Assembly (NCBI GenBank): GCA_027482245.1
Contig: JAIXWG010000042.1
Coordinates: 42,382 to 106,381 of the forward strand
DNA from: Acetobacteraceae bacterium
GTDB taxonomy: Bacteria > Pseudomonadota > Alphaproteobacteria > Acetobacterales > Acetobacteraceae
DNA length: 64,000 bases
Direction of reading: 5' to 3'
This document shows, piece after piece, positions 51,089 to 60,076 of the stretch. Numbering within the stretch: position 1 is the stretch's first letter; each line of letters begins with the position of its first letter. The notes under the pieces were generated by a model that was not told the DNA's origin, did no database searches, and saw nothing but the letters and a program-made list of their open reading frames with translations. A program made the position numbers and the translations under genes.

Positions 51089-52194
51089 GGCGCGCGGCGC
51101 AGCGCCGCGGGGATGGCGGGCGCGGGCGGGATGGCACCCGGCGTCAGCCCGGCCGGCGCCGGCGCCCCCGCCAGCGGCCGGCGCGGCAGCGGCGCTGGCA
51201 GAGGCCGGCTGCCGGAGGTGGCGCCGGGCATGGAAAGGGCGAAGTCTCCGCCGATCCCGTCCCGCCGCGGCTTGAAGAAGATGCCGTGCGGCGACCGGCC
51301 GACGCGCACCGTCTCCCACGTCTCGCCCCGGGGATCGAGGACGGCGATCCGGCCGATCCAGCGCAGCGTCATCCAGATGCGCCCCTCCGGGTCGAAGGTC
51401 AGGCAGTCCGGCCCGCCGGGCACGGCCCAGGTGCGGCGGACCGTCAGCGTGTCCGGATCGACCTCCGCCACCCGGCTGTCCACGCGGCTGGTGGCGTAGA
51501 GGCTGCGGCCATCCGGCGAGGGGAAGATGGTGTGGGCGCCGCGGGCCAGGGTGAAGGCGCGGGTGACCTCCCGCGTCACCGGGTCGAGCGTCACGAAATG
51601 GTCGCTGCCCATGATGCCGACCAGCAGCTTGCCGCGGTGCCAGATGATGCCCGCGGGTTCCGGCCCCACTTCCTGCGTCCAGAGCTGGGTGCGCGTCGCC
51701 ATGTCGAAGGCGGCGACGGCGCGGTCCCCCTGCATGGTCACGAAGACCGTGCGGCTGTCCGGGCTGAAGGCGACGTGGGACGGCTTGTCGCCGGGGCGGA
51801 AGCGGTGGACCAGTTCCAGCGTCGTCGCGTCCAGGATGTCCACCTGGTCCCGCCGCAGGCTGGCGATCACCAGGTACTTCCCGTCAGGGCTGTATTCCAG
51901 GTGATAGGGGTTGGAGATGCGCGCCCGGCGCAGGACCTCCCCCGTCTCCGGCTTCACGAAGAAGACCTCGTTCCCCCCGCTATCCGCGATGACGAGTTCG
52001 GACCCGTCCGGCGTCAGCACCATGTGGTGGGGTTCGCGCAGCACGGGGATGCGCCGCACTTCCTGCCGGGTCGCGGCATCGAGCACGGTGATCGAGGCCT
52101 CCCCCGAATTGATCACATAGACCAGGTCGGCCCTGGCCGCCGGCGCGAAGGCCAGCAGGATCGGGAGGAGAAGGTGGGGAAGGCGCCAGGACAC
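51085..52194 (-). CDS. Secreted YVTN/NHL-type beta-propeller protein
   Basis: The protein (about 369 residues from GTG at 52194) has a signal peptide (WRLPHLLLPILLAFAPAARA). Seven blade-like repeats of the YVTN type follow (LVYVINSGEASITVLDAATR, ELVIADSGGNEVFFVKPETG, YLVIASLRRDQVDILDATTL, VFVTMQGDRAVAAFDMATRT, SLYATSRVDSRVAEVDPDTL, IWMTLRWIGRIAVLDPRG). The last 60 residues are Pro/Ala-rich. It is periplasmic and may bind a cell-wall or polymer component. Coupled to the deacetylase and desaturase genes. A TTG at 52230 is an alternative start. Confidence 0.85.
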   Translation of the reverse strand: MSWRLPHLLLPILLAFAPAARADLVYVINSGEASITVLDAATRQEVRRIPVLREPHHMVLTPDGSELVIADSGGNEVFFVKPETGEVLRRARISNPYHLEYSPDGKYLVIASLRRDQVDILDATTLELVHRFRPGDKPSHVAFSPDSRTVFVTMQGDRAVAAFDMATRTQLWTQEVGPEPAGIIWHRGKLLVGIMGSDHFVTLDPVTREVTRAFTLARGAHTIFPSPDGRSLYATSRVDSRVAEVDPDTLTVRRTWAVPGGPDCLTFDPEGRIWMTLRWIGRIAVLDPRGETWETVRVGRSPHGIFFKPRRDGIGGDFALSMPGATSGSRPLPAPLPRRPLAGAPAPAGLTPGAIPPAPAIPAALRRAP

Positions 52195-52280
52195 TGGAGA
52201 AAGCTTTCGGGTGGCCGTGTGGTGCCCCAAAATCGGGGCGGGCCACCCGAATGTCCAGAAGCCGTGAGGCTAAACTAAGG

Positions 52281-52733
52281 TCATTCCGCCGCAGGCTTGG
52301 CGGCCGGCTTCTCCGCCGGCTGGAAGGTCATGCTGACGCCGTTCATGCAGTAGCGTTCCCCGGTCGGCGGCGGGCCGTCCGGGAAGACATGGCCGAGGTG
52401 CCCGCCGCAACTGGCGCAATGCACCTCCGTCCGCACCATGAAGAAGCTGCGGTCGGTGGTGGTGGCGATGCCGCCGGGAAGCGGGCGGAAGAAGCTCGGC
52501 CAGCCCGTGCCCGATTCGAACTTCGTGCCGGCGTCGAACAGCTCATGCCCACAGGCGGCGCAGGCGAAGATGCCGGGCCGCTTCTCCCCGTTGAGCGGGC
52601 TCGTGCCCGGGCGTTCCGTGCCGTGGCCGCGCAGCACGCGGAAGGCTTCGGGGGAGAGGATGGCCCGCCATTCGGCGTCCGTCTTCTCCACCGGGAAGGA
52701 CTCGGTCGGCTTGGTCTTGCCGAAGATGGACAT
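52281..52733 (-). CDS. msrB: Peptide-methionine (R)-S-oxide reductase MsrB
   Basis: The 150-residue protein has the MsrB fold with two zinc CxxC pairs ([24 protein letters not shown]). It has the substrate stretch [14 protein letters not shown] and the catalytic motif [15 protein letters not shown] with the reactive Cys. It reduces the R epimer of methionine sulfoxide in proteins. The Pro/Ala/Lys tail (KPAAKPAAE) is not part of the fold. It lies 13 bases after msrA, and GAGGGAGAAGAAG precedes the ATG at 52733. Confidence 0.96.
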   Translation of the reverse strand: MSIFGKTKPTESFPVEKTDAEWRAILSPEAFRVLRGHGTERPGTSPLNGEKRPGIFACAACGHELFDAGTKFESGTGWPSFFRPLPGGIATTTDRSFFMVRTEVHCASCGGHLGHVFPDGPPPTGERYCMNGVSMTFQPAEKPAAKPAAE

Positions 52734-52746
52734 TTCTTCTTCTCCC

Positions 52747-53292
52747 TCAGGCGGCCGCGGACTTCAGGCGATCGGCGAAGGTCTTGCGGAACTTCGCGAC
52801 CTTCGGTGCGACGACGACCCGGCAATAGCCGGACCAGGGGTTGCGCGCGAAATAGTCCTGGTGCTCGGCCTCGCCCGGCCAGTAGTGCTGGAAGGGGACG
52901 AGTTCCGTCACCACCGGGCCCGGGTAGAGGCGCGCGGCGTCGATCTCCCCGATCACCTGGCGGGCCGTCGCCTCCTGCTCGGGCGAGTGGAACAGGATGA
53001 TGCTGCGGTACTGGGGGCCGACGTCGTTGCCCTGGCGGTCCTTGGTGGTGGGGTCGTGCAGGGTGAAGAACATCCGCAGCAGGTCGGCGTAGGAGATCAC
53101 GGCAGGGTCGAAGACCACCTGCACCACCTCCGCATGGCCGGTCTTCTTGCCGCAGACTTCCTCATAGCTCGGGTTGGCGACGTGGCCGCCCGAATAGCCG
53201 GAATGGACGCTGGTGACGCCGTTGAGGTGCCGCAGCGCCCCCTCGATGCACCAGAAGCAGCCGCCGCCGAGCGTCGCGGTTTCCGTGGCCAT
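52747..53292 (-). CDS. msrA: Peptide-methionine (S)-S-oxide reductase MsrA
   Basis: The 181-residue protein has the catalytic [12 protein letters not shown] motif with Cys at about residue 12, then [50 protein letters not shown] and [20 protein letters not shown]. It reduces the S epimer of methionine sulfoxide. The ATG at 53292 follows GAGAGAGACC. It forms an operon with msrB, covering both epimers. The C-terminal KSAAA does not carry a clear resolving-Cys pair. Probably cytoplasmic, as no signal peptide is present. Confidence 0.96.
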   Translation of the reverse strand: MATETATLGGGCFWCIEGALRHLNGVTSVHSGYSGGHVANPSYEEVCGKKTGHAEVVQVVFDPAVISYADLLRMFFTLHDPTTKDRQGNDVGPQYRSIILFHSPEQEATARQVIGEIDAARLYPGPVVTELVPFQHYWPGEAEHQDYFARNPWSGYCRVVVAPKVAKFRKTFADRLKSAAA

Positions 53293-53385
53293 GGTCTCTC
53301 TCCTCATGTTGCGGACGAATGTGGGCATTTCGCCGCGCCGTGTCAGGGGGTTCCGCTGCTGCGGCGATGGAGGCACCCTGCGCGC

Positions 53386-54426
53386 ATGACCGAACCGTCC
53401 CTGTCCGATGCCGTCGCCTTCGCCGAGGCAAACGAATCCCCCTTCCCCCGCGACCTGCGCGCCCATCTGGAGGCCGGCCACTTCGACCCGCCGCCCCACA
53501 ACGCCGTCATCGGCCCGGTCTTCCCCCGCGGCGCCCCCAACGGCCTGATCGAGCAGGGCGGGCGCCGCCTGGCCGCCTGGGGCGACACCCGCCAGGCCGA
53601 CATGACCTTCAGCGTGGCAAAATCCTATCTCAGCCTGCTGGCCGGCATCGCCCATGGCGACGGGTTGCTGCCGGACCTGGATGAGCCCGTCCGCCGCCGC
53701 GTCCATGATGGCGGGTTCGAGAGCGACCAGAACGCCAACATCACCTGGCGGCACCTGCTGACCAACACCTCGGAATGGGAGGGCGAGCTGTTCGGCAAGT
53801 CCGACCAGATCGACCGCGGCCGCGACCTGGCGCGGGAGGGTGCCGGCCCCAAGGGCATGGCGCGCCCGTTGCAGGCGCCGGGAAGCTACTGGGAATACAA
53901 CGACGTCCGGGTGAACCGCCTGTCCCTGTCGCTCCTGCACCTCTTCCGCCGCCCCCTGCCGGAGGTCTTCGCGGAGCGGATCATGGACCCGATCGGCGGC
54001 AGCCGGGACTGGGTCTGGTACCCCTATGACAATGCCTGGGTGGAGGTCGACGGCCGCCGCCTGCCCTCCGTCCCCGGCGGCACGCATTGGGGCGGCGGCA
54101 TGCGGATCGGGGCCGAGGACCAGGCCCTGGTCGGCCGCCTGGTGCTGAATGACGGCGTCTGGGCCGGAAGGCGGATCCTGCCGGAGGGCTGGGTGCAACA
54201 GTCCATCGCCCCCTGCCCGCTCAACCCGAGCTACGGCTTCCTGTGGTGGCTGAACGGCGCGAACCGCTGGCCCGGCGCGCCAGCTGACAGCGTCTTCGCC
54301 ATGGGGGCGGGCGGGAACGTGACCTGGATGTGGCCCAACGCCGATGTCGTGGCGGTGCTGCGCTGGGTGAACCCGGAGAAGGTGGGCGAATTCTGCGGGA
54401 TGGTGGCGAAGGCCCTCACGCGCTGA
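53386..54426 (+). CDS. Serine hydrolase, beta-lactamase/class C-like
   Basis: The 346-residue protein has the beta-lactamase-fold SxxK with Ser76 (FSVAKSYLSLLAGIAHGDG) and a Y-N-D in SYWEYNDVRVNRLSLSLLHL. The late KTG-like segment is THWGGGMRIGAEDQ. No signal peptide is visible, so it may be cytoplasmic. These enzymes include esterases, amidases and peptidases; it resembles the 6-aminohexanoate-dimer hydrolase and esterase group more than resistance enzymes. The ATG at 53386 follows GGAGGCACC. A family B repeat follows, and it is convergent with the SYLF gene. Confidence 0.88.
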   Translation: MTEPSLSDAVAFAEANESPFPRDLRAHLEAGHFDPPPHNAVIGPVFPRGAPNGLIEQGGRRLAAWGDTRQADMTFSVAKSYLSLLAGIAHGDGLLPDLDEPVRRRVHDGGFESDQNANITWRHLLTNTSEWEGELFGKSDQIDRGRDLAREGAGPKGMARPLQAPGSYWEYNDVRVNRLSLSLLHLFRRPLPEVFAERIMDPIGGSRDWVWYPYDNAWVEVDGRRLPSVPGGTHWGGGMRIGAEDQALVGRLVLNDGVWAGRRILPEGWVQQSIAPCPLNPSYGFLWWLNGANRWPGAPADSVFAMGAGGNVTWMWPNADVVAVLRWVNPEKVGEFCGMVAKALTR

Positions 54427-54430
54427 AACA

Positions 54431-54471
54431 GCTCCCTCCCCCGCGCTTGCGGGGGAGGGTTGGGGTGGGGG
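54431..54471. repeat. Family B G-rich hairpin repeat, copy B3
   Basis: CCCTCCCCCGC-GCTT-GCGGGGGAGGG forms a perfect 11-bp stem, followed by the tail TTGGGGTGGGGG. It lies between the convergent serine-hydrolase and SYLF genes. Confidence 0.65.
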
Positions 54472-54502
54472 AGTGCGCGAGCTCGGCCGTCATGGGCAGA
54501 GC

Positions 54503-55201
54503 CTAATCCGGCCTGATCCGCGTGATCTTCGTCCCCTCCAGGCTCAAGGTCGCCATCAGCCCCTGCTGGCCGAAGGTCACCGAATAGACGGACTGGCTCA
54601 TGGTGGAGGAGGTCAGGCTGCCGGCCATGCCGGCATCCAGCGCCACCACCGAGGGCCCGGTGCCGATCTCCCAGCCCTCCGTCCGGCGGAAGAAGCTGAA
54701 GGCGGCGTCCGTCATGAAGAACATCGCCAGCCCATAGGCCTGCGCGCCGATCTGCAGCCCGAAGCTGGCGCCCGCGAAATTGTAGTAGCCGAGGTGGGAC
54801 CAGGGCTCCGGCGCCGGGGTCTCCACGCGGTTCGCGGGCGGCACCGGGACGGGCGGCGCCAGCGGGGTGCCGGGCGCCTGGGGCGGCGGCAGCGGCGTGG
54901 GCACGCGTTCCACCCGCGCATGCGGCGCACCGCCGGCATAGAGCACGCCATTGCCGTACTGCCCGCCGATGGCGAAGCCCGCCCGGATGATGCGGGGGAA
55001 GATGAGGATGGCGCGCGCATTCTCCGACAGCACCCGCGTCGCCTCCCCCTCCCGCATCCGCCGGAGCGCGGGCGCCGCCGCGTCATCGATCTCCCGCCGC
55101 GTCACGGCATGGGCGGGCAGCGGCGCGAAGGGCAGCGCGGCCAGGGGCAGCAGATGGCGGCGACGGAGGGGCACGGGCGTATCCTTCGGGGTTGCAACCA
55201 T
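54503..55201 (-). CDS. SYLF-domain (lipid-binding) secreted protein
   Basis: The 232-residue protein has a signal peptide (RRRHLLPLAALPFAPLPAHA) and the SYLF/DUF500 pattern: AILIFPRIIRAGFAIGGQYG, SHLGYYNFAGASFGLQIGAQ, and YGLAMFFMTDAAFSFFRRTE. A Pro/Ala-rich insert (about 50 residues) interrupts the domain between GNGVLYAGGA and the GYYNFAG block, unusual for the family. It should bind lipid in the periplasm. The ATG at 55201 lacks a strong ribosome-binding site. The upstream gene ends at 55240, so they may be co-transcribed. Confidence 0.88.
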   Translation of the reverse strand: MVATPKDTPVPLRRRHLLPLAALPFAPLPAHAVTRREIDDAAAPALRRMREGEATRVLSENARAILIFPRIIRAGFAIGGQYGNGVLYAGGAPHARVERVPTPLPPPQAPGTPLAPPVPVPPANRVETPAPEPWSHLGYYNFAGASFGLQIGAQAYGLAMFFMTDAAFSFFRRTEGWEIGTGPSVVALDAGMAGSLTSSTMSQSVYSVTFGQQGLMATLSLEGTKITRIRPD

Positions 55202-55239
55202 TCTGACCCCGAAGCGTGGCGACGCGGTGGCGGGTTTCC

Positions 55240-56583
55240 TCACGAAGCGCTGAAGAAGTGGCGCGGCAGGAGCCCCTTCGCCCGCGCCTCCCGCGCCAGG
55301 CCCTCCCGGTAGTCCGGATGCGCCAGGCCGATGACAGCCCTCGCGCGTTCAGCGACCGATTTCCCCTTGAGGTTCGCGATCCCGTATTCCGTCACGACAT
55401 ACATCATGTCCGACCGCGGCGTGGTGACGACGTTGCCCGACGTCAGTTCCAGCACCACCCGGCTGCGCCTTTCGCCCCGCTTCTCATAGGTGGAGGCCAG
55501 GCAGATGAAGCTCTTGCCGCCTTCGGAGGCATAGGCGCCGCGGACGAATTGCAGCTGGCCGCCGGTGCCGCTGATGTGGCGGTGGCCGTCGCTTTCCGAC
55601 GAAGCCTGGCCCTGCAGGTCGATCTGCGTCGTGTTGTTGATGGCGATCGCCTTCGGATTGCGGGCGATCACCGGCGGCATGTTGGTGAAGTCCACGGGAT
55701 GGCAGACGAAATCCGCATTGTCCGTGATGGTGTCGTAGAGCGTCTTCGTCCCCAGCGCGAAGCTGTAGGCGATGCGCCCGGGGTCCGTGACCTTCCGCGC
55801 CCCCGTCACCAGACCCGCGCGATACAAATCCACCAACCCGTCATTCAGCATCTCGCTATGGATGCCGAGGTCCTTCACCCCGGCCTCCAGCAGCAGGGAG
55901 CAGACGGCGTTGGGCATGCCGCCGATGCCGATCTGCAGGCAGGCGCCGTCCGAGACTTCCTGCGCGATGAGGCGGGCGACGGCGCGGTCCACCTCGGTCG
56001 GCACCGTGTTCGGCAATTCGGGCGTCGGCGTCGCGTCGCCCTCGATCAGGTAATCCACCTCCGTCGCATGCACGCGGACATCGCTGCCATGAACGCGCGG
56101 CAGCGTCGGCGTGACCTCCAGCACGATGATCTTGGCCCGCTCCATCACCGCGCGGTGCCAGAGGCTGGTGGGGCCGAGGTTGTAGTAACCCTCGGCATCC
56201 GGCGGCGTCGCCTTGATGACGGCGAGATCCACGCGGTCGATGAAGCGGCGGTAGTAGTCAGGGATTTCCCCCAGATTGCAGGGGATGTAGTGCGTCAGCC
56301 CCGCATCATGCATGCGCCGGTCATAGCCGGAGAAATGCCAGTTGAAGACGGTGAAGACGCGGCCTTCCGGATCGGCTTCCAGCACCGCGCGGGGGCGCAT
56401 GGACAGGCAGTTGCGGATGGTGATGTCGCGGAGTTCGCCGACGCGCTTCGCCAGCGCGCGGTCGAAGGCATCGGGCTGGCTGAAGGTGATGCCGTAGTCC
56501 AGCACGTCGCCGGGCTTCACCAGCGCGGCGGCCTGATCGGCGGTGATCATCCGGGCGCCGCCCGGGTTGCGCGAATGCGGCAT
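55240..56583 (-). CDS. Acetyl-CoA hydrolase/CoA-transferase family protein (Cat1/4-hydroxybutyrate CoA-transferase type)
   Basis: The 447-residue protein is a CoA-transferase class with both domains intact: VLDYGITFSQPDAFDRALAK, NWHFSGYDRRMHDAGLTHY, and LQIGIGGMPNAVCSLLLEAG. The likely catalytic Glu is in LGIHSEMLNDGLVDLY. The C-terminal part contains LGTKTLYDTITDNADF and VVTEYGIANLKGKSVAERAR. It moves CoA between acyl-CoAs and a short carboxylate, or hydrolyses acetyl-CoA. AGGAGGACAAC precedes the ATG at 56583. It diverges from the isopropylmalate dehydrogenase-like gene. The substrate is unknown. Confidence 0.93.
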   Translation of the reverse strand: MPHSRNPGGARMITADQAAALVKPGDVLDYGITFSQPDAFDRALAKRVGELRDITIRNCLSMRPRAVLEADPEGRVFTVFNWHFSGYDRRMHDAGLTHYIPCNLGEIPDYYRRFIDRVDLAVIKATPPDAEGYYNLGPTSLWHRAVMERAKIIVLEVTPTLPRVHGSDVRVHATEVDYLIEGDATPTPELPNTVPTEVDRAVARLIAQEVSDGACLQIGIGGMPNAVCSLLLEAGVKDLGIHSEMLNDGLVDLYRAGLVTGARKVTDPGRIAYSFALGTKTLYDTITDNADFVCHPVDFTNMPPVIARNPKAIAINNTTQIDLQGQASSESDGHRHISGTGGQLQFVRGAYASEGGKSFICLASTYEKRGERRSRVVLELTSGNVVTTPRSDMMYVVTEYGIANLKGKSVAERARAVIGLAHPDYREGLAREARAKGLLPRHFFSAS

Positions 56584-56699
56584 CGTTGTCCTCCTGGCCG
56601 CGAAACTAGGCCGGCGCCCCGCGTCGCGCCAAGGGCGGCCACCATTCACACCGCCCCCCGGCCGTCCTAGCCTGCCCGCAACCACCACAAGGAAACGCC

Positions 56700-57764
56700 A
56701 TGCCCCGCTTCATCGTGCTGCCCGGCGACGGCATCGGGCCAGAGATCACGGACGCCACCCTCGCCGTGCTGCGCGCCGCCGATGCGCGCTTCGGGCTCGA
56801 CCTGCACTACGATTTCCACGACATCGGCCTGAAGACTCTAGCCAGCCAGGGCACCACCCTGCCGCCTTCCGTCATGGAGGCCGCGAAGAGCTGCGATGGC
56901 GTGATCCTCGGCCCCATCAGCCATCTCGACTACCCCACCAAGGACAAGGGCGGCATCAACGTCTCCGCGGCCTTCCGCGTCGGCATGGACCTCTACGCCA
57001 ATGTCCGCCCTGCCCGCACGCGGCCGGGGCTGGGGCGCGGCCATCAGCCGCTCGACCTTGTCATCATGCGGGAGGCGACGGAGGGCTTCTACCCCGACCG
57101 CAACATGTTCATGGGCAGCGGCGAGTTCATGCCCACGCCCGACGTCGCCATCTCCATGCGCAAGCTCACGCGCCACGCCTGCATCCGCATCGCGGAGCGC
57201 GCCTTCGAGCTCGCCCGCATCCGCCGGCGCAAGGTGACAGCGGTGCACAAGGCCAATACCTTCATCGTCACCGACGGCTTCTGGCTGCGCTGCGTGCGCG
57301 AGGTTGCGCAACGCTTCCCCGACGTCGTGCTGGACGAGATCATCGTCGATGCCTGCGCCGCCATCCTGGTGCGCGATCCCCAGCGCTTCGACGTGCTGGT
57401 GGCGACCAACTTCCACGCCGACATCCTCTCCGACCTCGCCTCCGAACTCTCGGGCGGGTTGGGCCTGGCGGGCTCCACCAACGAGAACGAGGTCCTGTGC
57501 TGCGCCCAGGCCCAGCATGGCAGCGCGCCCGACATCGCGGGGCAGGACAAGGCGAACCCCGTCTCCCTGATCCTCTCCGCCGCGATGCTGCTGGAATGGC
57601 ATGAGAAGCGGCGCGGCAATGCGCAAGCGGGCGCCGCTTCACGCGCCATCAACGATGCGGTGGACAGGATGCTGGCCGATGCAGCAACCCGCACCACCGA
57701 CCTCGGCGGCCCTCTCGGCACGCGGGCCTTCGGCGAAGCCCTGGCGGCCCGGCTCTCGGGCTGA
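56700..57764 (+). CDS. Isocitrate/isopropylmalate dehydrogenase-family enzyme
   Basis: The 354-residue protein has the beta-decarboxylating dehydrogenase fold: FIVLPGDGIGPEITDATLAV, LDLVIMREATEGFYPDRNMF (phosphate/substrate loop), VTAVHKANTFIVTDGFWLRC with catalytic Lys, and VLVATNFHADILSDLASELS. It oxidises and decarboxylates a 2-hydroxy-dicarboxylate with NAD(P). It differs from LeuB in the substrate loop and may act on tartrate, malate or an alkylmalate. It starts a plus-strand pair with a serine hydrolase one base downstream, and diverges from the CoA-transferase. Confidence 0.92.
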   Translation: MPRFIVLPGDGIGPEITDATLAVLRAADARFGLDLHYDFHDIGLKTLASQGTTLPPSVMEAAKSCDGVILGPISHLDYPTKDKGGINVSAAFRVGMDLYANVRPARTRPGLGRGHQPLDLVIMREATEGFYPDRNMFMGSGEFMPTPDVAISMRKLTRHACIRIAERAFELARIRRRKVTAVHKANTFIVTDGFWLRCVREVAQRFPDVVLDEIIVDACAAILVRDPQRFDVLVATNFHADILSDLASELSGGLGLAGSTNENEVLCCAQAQHGSAPDIAGQDKANPVSLILSAAMLLEWHEKRRGNAQAGAASRAINDAVDRMLADAATRTTDLGGPLGTRAFGEALAARLSG

Positions 57765-57765
57765 G

Positions 57766-59019
57766 ATGAGGCGCCGTGCCTTCCTCGCGCTGCCCGCGTT
57801 GCTGCCGGCCTGCACGGCGGCGGCGCCGGGCGGCGCGGCGTTCAGCTTCACCGGCGGCATCGGCACGCGCGCCGGCGGGCCGAACCTTGCGCTCTACGCC
57901 CAGGCCGATGGCAGCTTCGCCCGCGCCACGCGGCGCAGCTGGGTGGAGCCCGCCACGCTGGTGGATGGCCTGTCCCGCGCCGACGAGCTCTTCCGGGCCA
58001 ACCCGATCCCGGCCGGCACGCCATCGCCCTGGCGCCGCGCCGCCAGCGAGCCCGCCCTCGGCTACGACGGCGCCGCCGTGCTGGGTGGCGGCCGCTTCGA
58101 CATCGATGGCTACCTCGACCGCAACCCCGCCACCGGCCTGCTGGTCGCGAAGGGCGACACCATCCTGGTGGAGCGCTACCAGTATGCCCGCACGCCGGCG
58201 CATCGCTTCGCCAGCTTCTCCATGGCCAAGACGGTGACGGCGCTGCTGGTCGGCATCGCGCAGGCCGAGGGCGCGATCGGCAGCCTCGACACCCCGGCCG
58301 CCGCCCATGTCCCGGGCCTGGCCGGCACCGAATACGGCGCGACGCCGCTGCGGCACCTGCTGACCATGTCGTCGGGCGTGCAGTTCCGCGAGGATTATGA
58401 CGGCACCGACGACATCGCGATCCTCGGCCGCAACACCATCGGCCGCGCGAGTGCCGGCGGCGCCGCCGCCCTCGCCCCCTTCAACACCCGCATCGCCGCG
58501 CCGGGGGCGCGCTTCTCCTACGCCTCCTCGGAGACCTATGTGCTGGCGCTGGTGCTGCGCGCCGCCTTCGGCAGGCCGCTGGCTGCCGTGCTGGCCGAGC
58601 GCGTCTGGGCGCCGATGGGCGCGGAGGCGCAAGCTTCCTGGCTGACCGACGCTGCCGGCACGGAACTCGGCTACATGGGCGTGAACGCCGTGCTGCGGGA
58701 CTATGCGCGGCTCGGCCTGCTGATGGCCCGCGGCGGCGCCACCCCTGCCGGCCGCCAGGCGGTGCCGGAGGCCTGGATCAGCGCCATGACGCGCGCCCAT
58801 GTGCCCCAGGCCACGCGCTTCTACGGCTATGGCTACCAGACCTGGATCTTCCCCGATCGCGAGAGTTTCGCCCTCCAGGGCGTGCGCGGCCAGGTGGTCT
58901 TCGTGCATCCGCGCAGCCAGTTGGTGATGGCGCATACCGCGGTGCGGCTGGCGTCGCGCGACGCGGGTGGCGCGGATGCGGTGGCGCTGTGGAACGGGGT
59001 GCGGCGGGCGCTCGCCTGA
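57766..59019 (+). CDS. Serine hydrolase, 6-aminohexanoate-dimer hydrolase/class C type (probable lipoprotein)
   Basis: The 417-residue protein has a lipoprotein-like signal (RRRAFLALPALLPACTAAAP; Cys in LLPAC). The beta-lactamase fold has SxxK Ser152 (FSMAKTVTALLVGIAQAEGA), LTMSSGVQFREDYDGTDDIA, Tyr in YASSETYVLALVLRAA, and RGQVVFVHPRSQLVMAHTAV. It resembles amide hydrolases of the NylB/esterase group. It likely acts in the periplasm on an ester or amide. The ATG at 57766 overlaps nothing but starts one base after the dehydrogenase stop, so the pair is probably cotranscribed. The substrate is unknown. Confidence 0.9.
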   Translation: MRRRAFLALPALLPACTAAAPGGAAFSFTGGIGTRAGGPNLALYAQADGSFARATRRSWVEPATLVDGLSRADELFRANPIPAGTPSPWRRAASEPALGYDGAAVLGGGRFDIDGYLDRNPATGLLVAKGDTILVERYQYARTPAHRFASFSMAKTVTALLVGIAQAEGAIGSLDTPAAAHVPGLAGTEYGATPLRHLLTMSSGVQFREDYDGTDDIAILGRNTIGRASAGGAAALAPFNTRIAAPGARFSYASSETYVLALVLRAAFGRPLAAVLAERVWAPMGAEAQASWLTDAAGTELGYMGVNAVLRDYARLGLLMARGGATPAGRQAVPEAWISAMTRAHVPQATRFYGYGYQTWIFPDRESFALQGVRGQVVFVHPRSQLVMAHTAVRLASRDAGGADAVALWNGVRRALA

Positions 59020-59991
59020 TCACGCCGCCCTTCGCCCGAACCGCGCCCGCCACGCCGTCGGGCTCGTCCCCGTCCTCGCCCGGAAATGCAGCCGCAGCGT
59101 CGCCGCCGTGCCGAAGCCCGCCTGCATCGCGACCGCCTCCATCGGCAGGTCGCTCGTCTCCAGCAATTCCTGCGCGCGCGCCACGCGTTCGGCCAGCAGC
59201 CAGGCGCCCGGCGCCAGGCCCGTCGCCTCGACGAAGCGGCGATGCAGGCTGCGGACACTGACGGCGCCTTCCGCCGCCATGCGGTCCAGCGGCCAATCCT
59301 GGTCCAGCGTCGCGCGCATCGCGTCCAGCAGCGGGGCAAGGCGCGTCCCCGGTCGCGGCGGCACCGGGCGGGGGATGAACTGCGCCTGCCCGCCCTCCCG
59401 CTGCGGCGGCACCACAAGCCGCCGCGCCACGCTGTTCGCCGCCTCCGGCCCGAAATCGCGGCGCACCAGATGCAGGCAGAGGTCGAGCCCCGCCGCGCTG
59501 CCCGCCGCCGTCAGCACGCTGCCCTCATCCACATAAAGCACGGCGGGATCGACCCGCAGCGCCGGAAACCGCGCCGCCAGCGCGGCCGCATAGCGCCAAT
59601 GCGTGGTGCAGCGCCGCCCATCCAGCAGCCCCGCCGCCGCCAGCGGCACGATGCCGGAACACAGCGACATCACCCGCGCGCCGGCTGCATGGGCCGCGCG
59701 CAGCGCCTCGCACACCGCATCCGGCACCGGCGCCTCGATCCCGCGCCAGCCCGGCACCACCACCGTGCCCGCTTGCGCCAGCAGGTCGAGCCCCGCCTCC
59801 GCCGTCACGGTCACGCCGCCCGCCGCCCGCAGCGGTCCCTCGCGCTCCCCCGCCACGGCGAAGCGGTACCAGCCCGGCCCCATCTCCGGCCGGTCCAGCC
59901 CGAAGACCTCCACCGCCAGGCCGAATTCGAAGGTGCAGAGCCCGTCATAGGCCAGCGCGACGACCAGCGGATTGTGCGGACCACTTGGCAT
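59020..59991 (-). CDS. GlxA/FtrA-family regulator (DJ-1/PfpI domain plus AraC HTH)
   Basis: The 323-residue protein has an N-terminal class-I glutamine-amidotransferase-like domain (VALAYDGLCTFEFGLAVEVF, nucleophile-elbow segment VMSLCSGIVPLAAAGLLDG). The C-terminal AraC domain has two HTHs (AEGAVSVRSLHRRFVEATGL, MQAGFGTAATLRLHFRARTG). It matches FtrA-type activators. Its start diverges from a rhodanese gene with an 85-base gap, the FtrA/FtrB-like arrangement. The effector is unknown; an iron or formaldehyde link is known for some relatives, not shown here. An upstream in-frame ATG at 60012 is possible. Confidence 0.92.
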   Translation of the reverse strand: MPSGPHNPLVVALAYDGLCTFEFGLAVEVFGLDRPEMGPGWYRFAVAGEREGPLRAAGGVTVTAEAGLDLLAQAGTVVVPGWRGIEAPVPDAVCEALRAAHAAGARVMSLCSGIVPLAAAGLLDGRRCTTHWRYAAALAARFPALRVDPAVLYVDEGSVLTAAGSAAGLDLCLHLVRRDFGPEAANSVARRLVVPPQREGGQAQFIPRPVPPRPGTRLAPLLDAMRATLDQDWPLDRMAAEGAVSVRSLHRRFVEATGLAPGAWLLAERVARAQELLETSDLPMEAVAMQAGFGTAATLRLHFRARTGTSPTAWRARFGRRAA

Positions 59992-60076
59992 GATCCTGAC
60001 GATACCTGGCATCCAGGCCAATCGCCAGCGCCAGCGCCACCCGCCACCCTGGCGCCGCCAACCCACGGAGGCCCCG

